Shown here: positions 35,964-45,365 of the stretch, one piece after another
Position numbering within the stretch: position 1 is the first letter of the stretch
Layout of the letters: every line of letters starts with the position of its first letter
Origin: Nannobrachium achirus
Taxonomy: Eukaryota; Chordata; Actinopteri; Myctophiformes; Myctophidae
Direction: 5' to 3'
Assembly: GCA_963921795.1 (NCBI GenBank)
Contig: OY997657.1
Span: forward strand, 2,060,080-2,124,079
Length of the DNA stretch: 64,000 nt
The notes under the pieces: generated by a model
Told to the model about the DNA's origin: nothing
Database searches by the model: none
What the model saw: the letters and a program-made list of their open reading frames with translations, nothing else
Program-made: the position numbers and the translations under genes

Positions 35964-36119
35964 CTTTTTGAACAACATATTGACCAGGCTTGCAGCTGCT
36001 GTGTTTCTTTATTTTCAAACATCTTTTGTTTCTTGGGCGAACACAGTAGAATCCCTCTGATGGTTCACACACTGCATCAGATGTTGCTGTACAAGGACTC
36101 TTCTCTGTCAGACCATAAC
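35964..36119 (-). CDS. TNFR-like gene, exon 4 (CRD2-CRD3)
   Basis: A 156-bp exon flanked by AATGTAATCCACAG and GTTAGT, entering and leaving at phase 1. It encodes GYGLTEKSPCTATSDAVCEP, then SEGFYC, RCLKIKKHSSCKPGQYVVQK. The C-T-x-x-S-D-A-V-C-E-P-x-x-G-F-Y-C run and the CxPGQY phrase are diagnostic of TNFRSF14/CD40-like cysteine-rich domains. The exon reads straight into SSSTDTVC of exon 5. Pieces of its upstream splice-acceptor region recur near 36,818 and 36,865. Confidence 0.88.
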
Positions 36120-36420
36120 CTGTGGATTACATTGAGTTCATTAGACTAGCCCTTGCCCAAAGATATGAGCTCCGAAATGATGTGCAGTGTGTGGGTTATG
36201 GGATGTGCACTGTGCACACAGTATGTGAGGGATGGAAAGTAACTTTAACTGGTGCTTGCATGATAATATGTAGGAGCATCAATGTAAGAAATACCCGTTT
36301 CGTTTAATGGCTATAGAGATACTGTGTACCGATCTGCATGATTTTTGGACAAAATCTGTAACAGGGCCAGACAACCGACCCCCACCGCCCGCCCGCCCAC
36401 CCACCCACCCACCCGCCTGC

Positions 36421-36421
<1 letters not shown>

Positions 36422-36505
<84 letters not shown>
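36422..36505. repeat. (CA)n microsatellite
   Basis: About 84 bases of CA repeats in TNFR intron 3, preceded by a CCCGCC/CCACC-rich stretch. Confidence 0.98.
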
Positions 36506-36508
<3 letters not shown>

Positions 36509-36885
36509 CTGGTTAAACATGTTGCCTCATGCTAGATGCAGAATAGATATGCCTCAAGCTAGATGCAGAATAGATACTAGATACACCATAAAAATGCTAA
36601 TATACAGCATATGATTTGTGAAAGTGACAAACGGGCTTCACAGTTATGTCAGGTGTGTTCATATGCTAAAGGTGATGCGATTTCAGATCAATTGCTCCAG
36701 CCACTGAGGAGAAACGCTGTGACAGACACTCACTCACTCAGACAGACAGACACTCACTCAGACAGACAGACATTTGGAAAATTATATGTTTGATGTTAGT
36801 GTACATGTTACTGTTCTCTGTGGATTACATTGAGTTCATTAGATGTTAGTGTACATGACTCTTCTCTGTGGATTACATTGAGTTC

Positions 36886-36929
36886 AAAACGCTGCGATGC
36901 GTTTTGACCTTGTAGATCGGCTATTTTTG
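36886..36929. repeat. Dispersed hairpin repeat, half copy
   Basis: Only the right arm (CTTGTAGATCGGCTATTTTT) and part of the loop (ACGCTGCGATGCGTTTT) remain. Confidence 0.7.
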
Positions 36930-37104
36930 CTTCTTTTGAATTGGAATCCTGAATTATTTGTTGTTATTTTTTAATTGGAATCGTGAATTATTTGTTGTTA
37001 TTTTTTAATTGGAATCCTGAAATGTAACATTTTGAATTAATTTCAAACACCTTTAATTATATACTCATATTAACTTTACATTGGACATAAAAAACACATT
37101 TTAA

Positions 37105-37262
37105 TACTAGTCATTAAGCTACTAATATAGACTGAAGGAATTAAAGCAGGTCATGTTTGGAATTGTAACAGCTGAAATCAATAATATATCAGTATTCCAG
37201 TATTAACCTGCGGGCCGCATTAAGTGAAGGTGGGGGCAGCATGTGGCCCCCGGGCCGCATGC
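37105..37262. repeat. Interspersed repeat shared with 57.5 kb
   Basis: TACTAGTCATTAAGCTACTA, ATATAGACTGAAGG...GGAATTGTAACAGCTGAAATCAATAATAT..TATTAACCTGCGGG also occurs at about 57,517-57,680. Function unknown. Confidence 0.8.
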
Positions 37263-37287
37263 TGCCCATGTATGCACTAGAGGTACA

Positions 37288-37352
37288 AGGGTTAGGGTTA
37301 GGGTTAGGGTTAACCTAACCCTAACCCTAACCCTAACCCGAACCCTAACCCT
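37288..37352. repeat. Interstitial telomeric repeat, head-to-head
   Basis: About four TTAGGG units run into TTAACC and then into about six CCCTAA units, so the two orientations face each other at about 37,311. Degenerate CCCTAA copies continue at 37,402-37,440. Flanking DNA on both sides is ordinary, so this is not a chromosome end. Confidence 0.93.
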
Positions 37353-38149
37353 TCACCCAAAATATCCCCAGTGGTCTGGCCGTGGGCCGGTATTCCGACA
37401 CTAAAACTAACCCTAACTCTAACCCTAACCCTAAACTTAACCTCAGTAACCGTGACGAGTAACTAAGCTGCCGACGCTAGTCGGAACAGCGGCCCGTGGG
37501 GATAGTGAGTGGACCCCCATTGTAATAGGCTTCCTTCCCCACCTTGAATGGACTTACAGTACATGATGTATAATGTAACTTATTGCATCTTTATTAGTGA
37601 GGTTGTCTAGGGAAACAATATTGTTCTATTCCAACTTTATGGAGAACCCTTAGCCAATGAGGAAGCCACATTCTCTGCGACGTCACCTATGCAGCTTCTT
37701 CATTGGCTAAAGGTTACTCTATAAAGGTTTTAATGCATCCCCATTGGCTAAAAGTTACTCTATAAAGTAATGCCATTGACTTGAATGGGAAAATGCTAAA
37801 ACTTCAACCACACTCGCAATTTCCCAGAATTGCATCTTTTTTATTTCTAGCTTTCAAGTTACATTAAACATCATGTAATTCTATTGAAGGTGGGAAGATA
37901 GCCTGTACCGTGGCCATAACACTGGGGAATATTATGGGCGAAAACCCTGTTGAATTTGAGTGTTCCTGTTCTGGTCATCCCTTGACAACGAACTACAGCA
38001 GTAAGATAATAATACATTACTTTTAATTGAATATAATTTAATGCTTTCCCCTTTATGACATTTTAATTTTACTTTTTTATTCAGAAGTTTCACAGGGAAA
38101 CATCACCTGTCAGGTCTACAGGGAAAGTAAAGTCTGCAGAACTGCAGGA
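37353..38149. other. Non-coding; short duplicated phrases
   Basis: CATTGGCTAA(A)AGTTACTCTATAAAG occurs twice near 37,700 and 37,743. No exon is supported. Confidence 0.45.
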
Positions 38150-38204
38150 ACACTTCCTGATAGTCGGGGTCCCACAGGCCCAAAAGCTCCAGGAATAGGG
38201 TTGA

Positions 38205-38640
38205 ACCTGTGATGTTCTGCCGCACTTTTTATTTCAGTTTTATCTATTAGTTTGGTCATTAAGGTCCACAGAATGAGAGGCTTGCTCTGCCGGAAACATC
38301 GCGAAAAAAGGTTATGGCCATTTGTATATTCACTGTCCCATTGACTCCACTACACAGGAAAGGAAATATATAAAAAAAAAAAGAAAGAAATCTGCTTTAA
38401 GTAGCATGTGAGGGGTCAAACTGGACGGTTTTCATGATTCTGAATCCATTGCAAGCATTTGTTTTGCACAAAAAACATTCCTTGGGCTACAAAACGGACC
38501 AACAAAAGTGTGATGCTTTTCACACTTTTATTGGTCCGTTTTCTATGGCCATATACAAATGACCAAACTAATAGATAAAACAGAAATAAAAAGTGCGGCA
38601 GAACATCACAGGTCCTCTCCCATTTTGAGGGACTGGATCC
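38205..38640. mobile_element. Long palindromic element, copy A
   Basis: ACCTGTGATGTTCTGCCGCAC TTTTTATTTC on the left is mirrored by AAATAAAAAGTGCGGCAGAA CATCACAGGT on the right. Inner mirrored parts include TTATCTATTAGTTTGGTCAT / ATGACCAAACTAATAGATAA. The same family forms the nested insertion at 58.09-58.72 kb. Confidence 0.85.
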
Positions 38641-38762
38641 CCGGCTATGAGGAAACAATCTGTTCCAGTTGCCAGAGCAGTGTAGTGATCTGGCTGGGAG
38701 GGTGGAAGCTGGTGCTCTGGTCCCCTGGCCTGGGCCTCGTTGCCTGGCCCAGGCTGTTGTAA

Positions 38763-39240
38763 TGCAGGGGTTCTCAAACGTTTTAATACCACAACCTCAT
38801 ATTATGAGGGAAGTTATTTGCCGACCCCTCACTCACTGCGTGGGTGGGTCATGATTGTACAGGGAGAAGAGGAGGGGGCTCTGCACACATCTCTGGGCTG
38901 CTGAAGGTCAGGGGGTCAGATGTGATGCTGCCCATTCCCACCACCTCAATGTGATTTAACAGGAGGTCTCGTATCTAGTCGCACATGCTTGTGGCTTCGG
39001 CTGTCTGTCTAAGGAAAGGTTTGTGGTTGGCTGGCCTTAGCTGTACTGTATATTTAGGGCAAGCGTAGCCTCTCAAAGCATCACATCATTTAGAATCATG
39101 TTGTAGAGCAGCTCTGGTCCATGTTCAACTTACATGTATAGCCTGTTTCTACACTTCAGTAAAAATAAACAATCCAAAACAGAGATGGAAACAATTTAAG
39201 ACAAAAACAGCAACATTATAAATCAGTTTACAGTTTACAG
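38763..39240. other. hAT-like end fragment and unassigned sequence
   Basis: GCAGGGGTTCTCAAACGTTTTAATACC at 38,763 resembles the CAGGGGTTCTCAA end of the hAT-like elements, but no right end is found. The rest is unremarkable. Confidence 0.4.
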
Positions 39241-39968
39241 TTTAGGCATTTAGCATTTGATGGTCATAGAGGGAAGGTGAGTGTTACAGTAGTGCAATGG
39301 GTTTAGGTGGAGTCTGAAGAGGTGAGTCTTCAGTCCATGGTGGAAGCTAGGGAGTGAGTCTGTAGTTCTAATGGAAGCTAGGGAGTGAGTCTGTAGTTCT
39401 AATGGAAGCTAGGGAGTGAGTCTGTAGTTCTAATGGAAGCTAGGGAGTGAGTCTGTAGTTCTAATGGAAGCTAGGGAGTGAGTCTGTAGTTCTAATGGAA
39501 GCTAGGGAGTGAGTCTGTAGTTCTAATGGAAGCTAGGGAGTGAGTCTGTAGTTCTAATGGAAGCTAGGGAGTGAGTCTGTAGTTCTAATGGAAGCTAGGG
39601 AGTGAGTCTGTAGTTCTAATGGAAGCTAGGGAGTGAGTCTGTAGTTCTAATGGAAGCTAGGGAGTGAGTCTGTAGTTCTAATGGAAGCTAGGGAGTGAAT
39701 CTGTAGTTCTAATGGAAGCTAGGGAGTGAGTCTGTAGTTCTAATGGAAGCTAGGGAGTGAGTCTGTAGTTCTAATGGAAGCTAGGGAGTGAGTCTGTAGT
39801 TCTAATGGAAGCTAGGGAGTGAGTCTGTAGTTCTAATGGAAGCTAGGGAGTGAATCTGTAGTTCTAAGTGCGACAGGGAGTTTATTCCACCGTTTGGGGG
39901 CCAGGAGGGCAAACTGTCTAGGACGAGTGGATTTTTGTCCTGGGGTTTTTAGCGAGGGTTCTGTCAGC
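39241..39968 (-). mobile_element. LINE ORF2 3' end, expanded by a 31-bp array
   Basis: On the minus strand the frame reads STRPRQFALLAPKRWNKLPV, ALRTTDSLPSFH and, after the array, HGLKTHLFRLHLNPLHYC. This is the typical C-terminus of fish L2-like LINE ORF2 (LAPKRWN.LP..LR...SL..F...LKTHLF). The short stretch that encodes TTDSLPSF has been amplified to about 17 tandem copies. The unit is 31 bp, not a multiple of three, so the frame is destroyed. Confidence 0.85.
39341..39866. repeat. 31-bp minisatellite inside a LINE, about 17 copies
   Basis: The unit is GGAAGCTAGGGAGTGAGTCT plus GTAGTTCTAAT. Two copies have GTGAATC instead of GTGAGTC. Confidence 0.98.
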
Positions 39969-40576
39969 ATAAATGTACCTCCATGACAGCGGTTGCATGT
40001 TTCACACTGTAGTTCTAAATGTACCTGTATGACAGTGGTTGCATGTTTCACACTGTAGTTCTAAATGTACCTCCATGACAGTGGTTGCATGTTTCACACT
40101 GTAGTTCTAAATGTACCTGCATGACAGTGGTTGCATGTTTCACACTGTAGTTCTAAATGTACCTCCATGACAGTGGTTGCATGTTTCACACTGTAGTTCT
40201 AAATGTACCTCCATGACAGTGGTTGCATGTTTCACACTGTAGTTCTAAATGTACCTCCATGACAGTGGTTGCATGTTTCACACTGTAGTTCTAAATGTAC
40301 CTCCATGACAGTGGTTGCATGTTTCACACTGTAGTTCTAAATGTACCTCCATGACAGTGGTTGCATGTTTCACACTGAAGTTCTAAATGTACCTCCATGA
40401 CAGTGGTTGCATGTTTCACACTGTAGTTCTAAATGTACCTCCATGACAGTGGTTGCATGTTTCACACTGAAGTTCTAAATGTACCTCCATGACAGTGGTT
40501 GCATGTTTCACACTGTAGTTCTAAATGTACCTCCATGACAGTGGTTGCATGTTTCACACTGAAGTTCTCCATTCTG
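39969..40576. repeat. 46-bp minisatellite made from a TNFR exon end plus its splice donor, 13 copies
   Basis: The unit (plus strand) is TGTAGTTCTAAATGTACCTC plus CATGACAGTGGTTGCATGTTTCACAC. On the minus strand each copy is the last 29 bases of TNFR exon 3 followed by AG|GTACATTTAGAACTACA, so every copy carries a potential donor. The copy nearest 40,560 is the exon itself. Copies 2 and 4 from the left vary (CCTGTATGAC, CCTGCATGAC) but keep AG|GT. Confidence 0.95.
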
Positions 40577-40656
40577 CAGAGGCTGGAAGGTTCCTTCAGG
40601 ACATGGTCCACATGAAGTTGTTGTGAACTCTGTGCAGTGCTCAGTCACATGACTTC
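40531..40656 (-). CDS. TNFR-like gene, exon 3 (CRD1-CRD2)
   Basis: A 126-bp exon preceded by GTGTCCAACAG and ending at CATGGAG|GTACAT, phase 1 in and out. With the G from exon 2 it reads GSHVTEHCTEFTTTSCGPCP, EGTFQPLQNGELQCETCNHC. The HCTEFTTTSC..CPEGTF...NG...C..C..C pattern is characteristic of TNFRSF14-like cysteine-rich domains. Its final 29 bases and donor are tandemly repeated 12 more times downstream. Reading past the first donor meets a TGA in the first repeat, so only the first donor preserves the receptor. Confidence 0.88.
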
Positions 40657-40908
40657 CTGTTGGACACAAAAACACATGGTTTGCTTTTCAGAAACACCTG
40701 GTAGGACTAAACTAGTAAGACGCCTCAGGGCGACAGCATCTGGCCAGTGATGTAGATTGGACCAGTTACCCATATATGGAGACCCCTGGTACCCATATGT
40801 GGAGATCCATGTACTGTATATGGAGATATGCTGTGAGAGCCCAGACATGCTTACTCAGTTATTCGTTACGTGAAAGTCCTATGATGTCTATGACATCTGA
40901 CATAACCC

Positions 40909-41463
40909 TTTTATGCCCATACATAGAGATCCCTGAAGAACCAGACACACAGATATGGGCTGTCTTGGCCATATATGGATTCTGTTAGTGTGGTATGTGG
41001 CCGATATGGCCTCCATATATGGGTGACTTCAGGGATCTCCATATATGGGCAAAGGGATATCTGTTTGTGAAGCTCCCTTGACATCGCAGTGATGTTATGC
41101 CCATACATAGAGATCCCTGAAGAACCAGACACACAGATATGGGCTGTCTTGGCCATATATGGATTCTGTTAGTGTGGTATGTGGCCGATATGGCCTCCAT
41201 ATATGGGTGACTTCAGGGATCTCCATATATGGGCAAAGGGATATCTGTTTGTGAAGCTCCCTTGACATCGCAGTGATGTTATGCCCATACATAGAGATCC
41301 CTGAAGAACCAGACACACAGATATGGGCTGTCTTGGCCATATATGGATTCTGTTAGTGTGGTATGTGGCCGATATGGCCTCCATATATGGGTGACTTCAG
41401 GGATCTCCATATATGGGCAAAGGGATATCTGTTTGTGAAGCTCCCTTGACATCGCAGTGATGT
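40909..41463. repeat. 184-bp tandem repeat, 3 near-identical copies
   Basis: Copies start near 40,912, 41,096 and 41,280. Each contains three CCATATATGG palindromes (CArG-box form) and CCATACATAGAGATCCCTGAAGAACC. Related single copies occur at about 44.40, 49.03, 49.13 and 49.57-49.89 kb. The array lies in TNFR intron 2. Minus-strand frames here repeat the same peptide and are not genes. Confidence 0.97.
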
Positions 41464-41716
41464 CAGAGCACTTCTTTCAATAATTGTGAGAAAAGTTTAT
41501 GTAAATGCAAATGTCCATGCAAAATGGACAGGACAAATACGTAACCGTATGTCACATTTCTGATTGGTCTGATATATTGATGAGACGTCATGTAGGTCTA
41601 TCATCGTTGTCGTCATCATCAGCACCGCTCACTTCACACTTGGTGTGATTTTTTACAGTTCTGTGGACTAAACACAATAAAAGGACACCCAGACAGTTAA
41701 AAGATGCAGTTCTTAC

Positions 41717-41810
41717 CAGGGCCACACAGGGAGCAGCATCTCCCTTCCACAGCATACTCTGAACTGGAACATGTGACCTCACATCCAACATCCTTGTGCA
41801 TCATGAACAT
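41717..41810 (-). CDS. TNFR-like gene, exon 2 (first cysteine-rich domain)
   Basis: A 94-bp exon after TTGTTGAACAG and before GTAAGA, phase 0 in and phase 1 out. It reads MFMMHKDVGCEVTCSSSEYA, VEGRCCSLCGP. The C...EY...GRCC..C.PG motif is the usual start of TNFRSF14/CD40-like ectodomains. It joins exon 3 through a split Gly codon (CCTG|GAAGT). An overlapping 67-residue frame in another phase is a shadow. Confidence 0.87.
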
Positions 41811-41867
41811 CTGTTCAACAATGAAACATGATTATCCTCATTACTGATTCACTTTGCTTTATTTTAA

Positions 41868-41873
<6 letters not shown>

Positions 41874-41956
<83 letters not shown>

Positions 41957-41962
41957 CGTGCG
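41874..41962. repeat. (TG)n microsatellite with TGCG tail
   Basis: About 78 bases of TG and then CGTGCGTGCG, directly beside the donor side of TNFR exon 1. Confidence 0.97.
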
Positions 41963-41981
41963 TGGCAGCTAATAGTTTTAC

Positions 41982-42053
41982 CAAATGAAAGACAAATAAA
42001 CTTGTGGTCACATCCATCTTGAAGAGGTCTCTGTCCACAACAAAGCTGGATGT
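41982..42053 (-). CDS. TNFR-like gene, exon 1 (5' UTR end, start codon, signal peptide start)
   Basis: The exon begins after TTTTCTTCCAG at 42,053 and carries 36 untranslated bases, then an ATG at 42,017 in strong Kozak context (CAAGATGG). It encodes MDVTTSLFVFHL up to a GTAAAA donor, phase 0. Joined to exon 2 the hydrophobic stretch continues as MFMMH, giving a short but plausible signal peptide before the first Cys. An acceptor upstream implies an earlier non-coding exon, not found. Support rests on phase, Kozak context and hydrophobicity. Confidence 0.5.
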
Positions 42054-42607
42054 CTGGAAGAAAATAATCAATAATAAGACAATACATGTGGCAGGGTAAT
42101 TAATTATTTCACTATCAAACGTGTCCATGGCAAGACTTGTCCATGTCCGTGGCCCATTTTATTTCATTTCTTAAAAAAAAAAATACTAAAGAAACGTGGG
42201 AAAAAAAAGGAAATCAGGTGAGGACGAGACAGCTCGGTAACCTTACCTCGGTAACCTCTGTAATGTTTGATTATAGCTACCTTAATTCCTTGAAAATAGG
42301 AAAATGTGTGTTAAATCCTTTGTTGGAGAAAGACAATGGATTAATGTGGTGTGGTCAGACAATTAAACAATTAGTCCTTTCCTGAATGCCCGTTCAAAGA
42401 TATGTGCTCTGAATCATGTGCCGTTTGGGTTATGGGGTGTGCACACCGGTATATGAGGGATTGAATGTACTGTAATCTCATCTCCACATGTGGGCACTGT
42501 TTCAGCATGCGACTGTTACCATGGTGGCAACGCATGCACGGTACAGGCGGCGGTATCAGTGGTGTCAGCCAAATTTGGGCACTGTTTAGTATCAGTGATG
42601 TCAGTTA

Positions 42608-43099
42608 CTAGCCTCGCAAGCCATCCCGAGCTACGTCATCACCAATGTGCTTCTTCCCTCGGTCTGGTGTCCCTCCCATCGAGCCTCTTTATTAGAATTT
42701 GGGTTTCTAATTTCCAATCAAAAGGCTGCATTTCGAGCGAACCCGCCTCACACCGCTCCTGATTGGTCGAGCCACTGCTACAGCTCTTGCATTTTGTAAA
42801 CAAACATGGCGGACCCCATGTCCGACGCGAGTTCACAAATCGCAAATAAAAGCTGCATTATGCGAAGTTTCATCTGAAATCAACGGCATCTCATAGCTTA
42901 AAAACGAACAACAGCTTGCACCTTTGGAATTTCTGTCTGGAAAAGACGTATTTGATGTTCTCCCGACGATGTTTTGATGCGCTGATGACTACTGACTGGA
43001 CCTGTCAGTCAAAGTGAGTAACTACGTCATCGCGTAATGCGTTGTCTATGGAGAACTCCCAGACTCTCCCCTGGGAGAGTCTGGCTGTTGCGAGGCTAG
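42608..43099. mobile_element. MITE with CTAGCCTCGCAA inverted ends
   Basis: CTAGCCTCGCAA at the left and TTGCGAGGCTAG at the right, flanked on both sides by TCAGTTA. About 490 bp; the flanking repeat suggests a 7-8 bp target duplication. No transposase. Confidence 0.85.
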
Positions 43100-43384
43100 T
43101 CAGTTACTGCTCCAAAGGGACGCTTTTTGGATCCATACACTCAATACTGAGTTTCCTAAGGGATTGAATGAAGAATTATTACTGAACTGTTTTTTGTAAA
43201 TTGTTTCTTTTCTTTTTTTTTTTTTAAATGTATTGGATTCTTTGTGGAAACTGCATGATGTAATGTTTTCTATTTTCTACTCACTGTTTAAAAACTTAAA
43301 AAAAAAAAGAGAATGTAAACACATGATGTAATGTATTTCCTGATGAGACTCAGCTGCACATGATTGTAGCTCATCTTTATATGT

Positions 43385-43560
43385 CACTTCCGCCCAGGGA
43401 AGTTTAGTTTTGAGACGCTGAGGAAGGCCACACGGCCGAAACCGGTCCGTCTATTCGGTGAGATGCTGTGAATTAATGATTTAATAAATCTACAAGAAAC
43501 TACTCCAGAGAGTGCGGATATTCCCTTTTTTCCTGTTACTTACTCGAATCCTGCACCCAG
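43385..43560. mobile_element. Penelope-like element end with hammerhead-like core
   Basis: CTGAGGA (43,418-43,424) is followed by an AGGCC-ACAC-GGCC stem-loop and GAAA (43,438-43,441), which is the conserved core order of hammerhead ribozymes. GAGGAAGGCC...GGCCGAAAC is typical of Penelope-like retroelement ends. The expected cleavage-site nucleotide and stem I are not convincing. No reverse transcriptase is nearby. Confidence 0.45.
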
Positions 43561-44399
43561 TAAACAAAAAGACTTTATTACTCTCGCTGAGAGCGCGTCA
43601 TCTCCAGACGGTTTTGTACCGGCTAGGAGATTTGTCCTTAGTATCAGTGATGTCAGCATGCGTGTATATTAGACAGACAGGCAGACAGACCGACATACAG
43701 ATATTTGGTCTTTTATTAGTAGGATAATATAATAACACTCCATAATAATAATAATCCATGGAAACCCTTGATCCACAATCACCGTCACTCCCCCATCTTT
43801 GCTCTCAGCTCTGATCAAAGTTAGGAGCATCAAACTGGTGACGCTGCATTCCTTTAAATCCTGTCATGCCTTTTATCAGTATCTCATCACTCCTGTACAG
43901 TACATGACCTTTCTATTGCCATTGTTACATTGTCTTACATCACAGCTATGCAGGGACTCAGGGCCGCCCATTGGGAGAGGCGGAACAGGTGCTTGCCTGG
44001 GGCGCCAGGTCTTGGGGGCGCTCTGGTAGCCCTTGCTACAAATATAATAAAAATACATAAAATAAAATAAAAATGCTTTTGGTGTCGCAGGCTCAAAGCA
44101 GCCTCTCCCAATTGAACAAATAAACAAGAATAAATACACTTTGCACCCTGTTCTGTTCCTCATCCACTGAATTTAATGCACCTAAATGGGGGATGCGCAC
44201 TTAGAGGCAACCCCAAAACCGTAGCAAAACATAGTTTTGGATTGGTACGGTAGAACTGGTAGAACTTGATCTGCTCCTGACCTCAAGTAACCCTGTCCTG
44301 TGAAAAGACAGAAATCTCTACAGTAACAATACCAGTAAGACACCCTAAGGGCGCGAAGCGACCTTGCCCTAAAGGGCGAGTTCACGCTGAAACAACAGA
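43561..44399. other. Non-coding; small CAGA run and repeat phrases
   Basis: A short AGACAGACAGGCAGACAGAC run lies near 43,670. CAGTAAGACACCCTAAGGGCG near 44,334 recurs at about 48,531 as AAGTAACACACCCTAAGGGC. No gene is supported. Confidence 0.45.
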
Positions 44400-44409
44400 G
44401 ACTGACACA

Positions 44410-44482
44410 ATATGTCCATACATGGGCATTCCCAGATATGGGCTTAATATTCAGGTATCAGGTATCTCCATATATGGGCATA
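44410..44482. repeat. Dispersed CArG-palindrome repeat copy
   Basis: CCATACATGGGCATTCCCAG..GTATCTCCATATATGGGCATAAAAGGGA, the same family as the 184-bp array. Confidence 0.8.
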
Positions 44483-45049
44483 AAAGGGACAAGGACAGAA
44501 TTCATTTTCAAGTTTGGCTCACATCAAGGTTGTTTAAGTTGGCCAACATGTGGCCATATTTTCATAGACCACATGAGACTGACGCAATATGTCCATTTAT
44601 GGCACGCACCTTTTCACCTCTGCACCTAAACAGTGCTTTGTCATGTAACGTGCATTGGAACAGACACTTATTGAAAATCCCAAATACGGAACAGACTTTC
44701 ACCATGCCACATTGAATACCCGTCTTTGTGTAAAATCTGAAATCATTGTAAAATGTGTAGCACATTACCATACAGACCCTATGGCACATAACATAAGAGT
44801 TCATTATGTATTTGTGGTGAAATTATGTTACATAATAAATAAAGTATCTTACCTCATAAACGGCTTGCAGCTGAAACAACAGGTGTCATTAAAACATGTC
44901 CTCTTGTGTTCTAGTGCTGAGTGGGTGTGTTGCTTCCTGTTTGGTTGAACAACACCTGGACTGGAGGAACCGCGACCGTATTTCCCGGTGAACCTAAGCG
45001 CAAAGGTGGGGGCCGATGGGCAAGGAGGGTTGCGAGCTTATGAGAAACA

Positions 45050-45290
45050 ACTAAAATAAGACCTTAAAACCTGGCGAAAACAGTTGCGTGCATTAGCACA
45101 AGATGACGATAAAGGAAATCATTAAATGGAAAACATTAAATGAACTTCTGAAAAGCCTACACAGCCTTAAAACATGGCAAAAACAGTTGCGTGCATTAGC
45201 GCAAGATTAGATGAGAATAAATGAAATCATTAAATGGAAAACATTAAATTAACTTCTGAAAAGGCTTCTAAGCCTACACTATAGCCTACT
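45050..45290. repeat. Tandem duplication of about 115-120 bp
   Basis: CCTTAAAACnTGGC(G/A)AAAACAGTTGCGTGCATTAGC...CATTAAATGGAAAACATTAAAT...AACTTCTGAAAAG occurs twice in succession. Confidence 0.9.
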
Positions 45291-45365
45291 AAAAACTAGT
45301 GAACCGCGATCTTGCCACACGTGAATAATTGTGGTTGTAAACAATAACACAGACAATATACATCC

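Noticed and set aside
37288-37352. True chromosome end
   Set aside because: The array is only about 65 bases and ordinary sequence continues on both sides.
40911-41384. Repeated 71-81 residue minus-strand proteins
   Set aside because: The same peptides recur every 184 bp because the DNA is a tandem repeat inside a TNFR intron.
41588-41791. 67-residue minus-strand frame beginning MLDVRSHVP
   Set aside because: It overlaps TNFR exon 2 in the wrong phase and runs through its donor.
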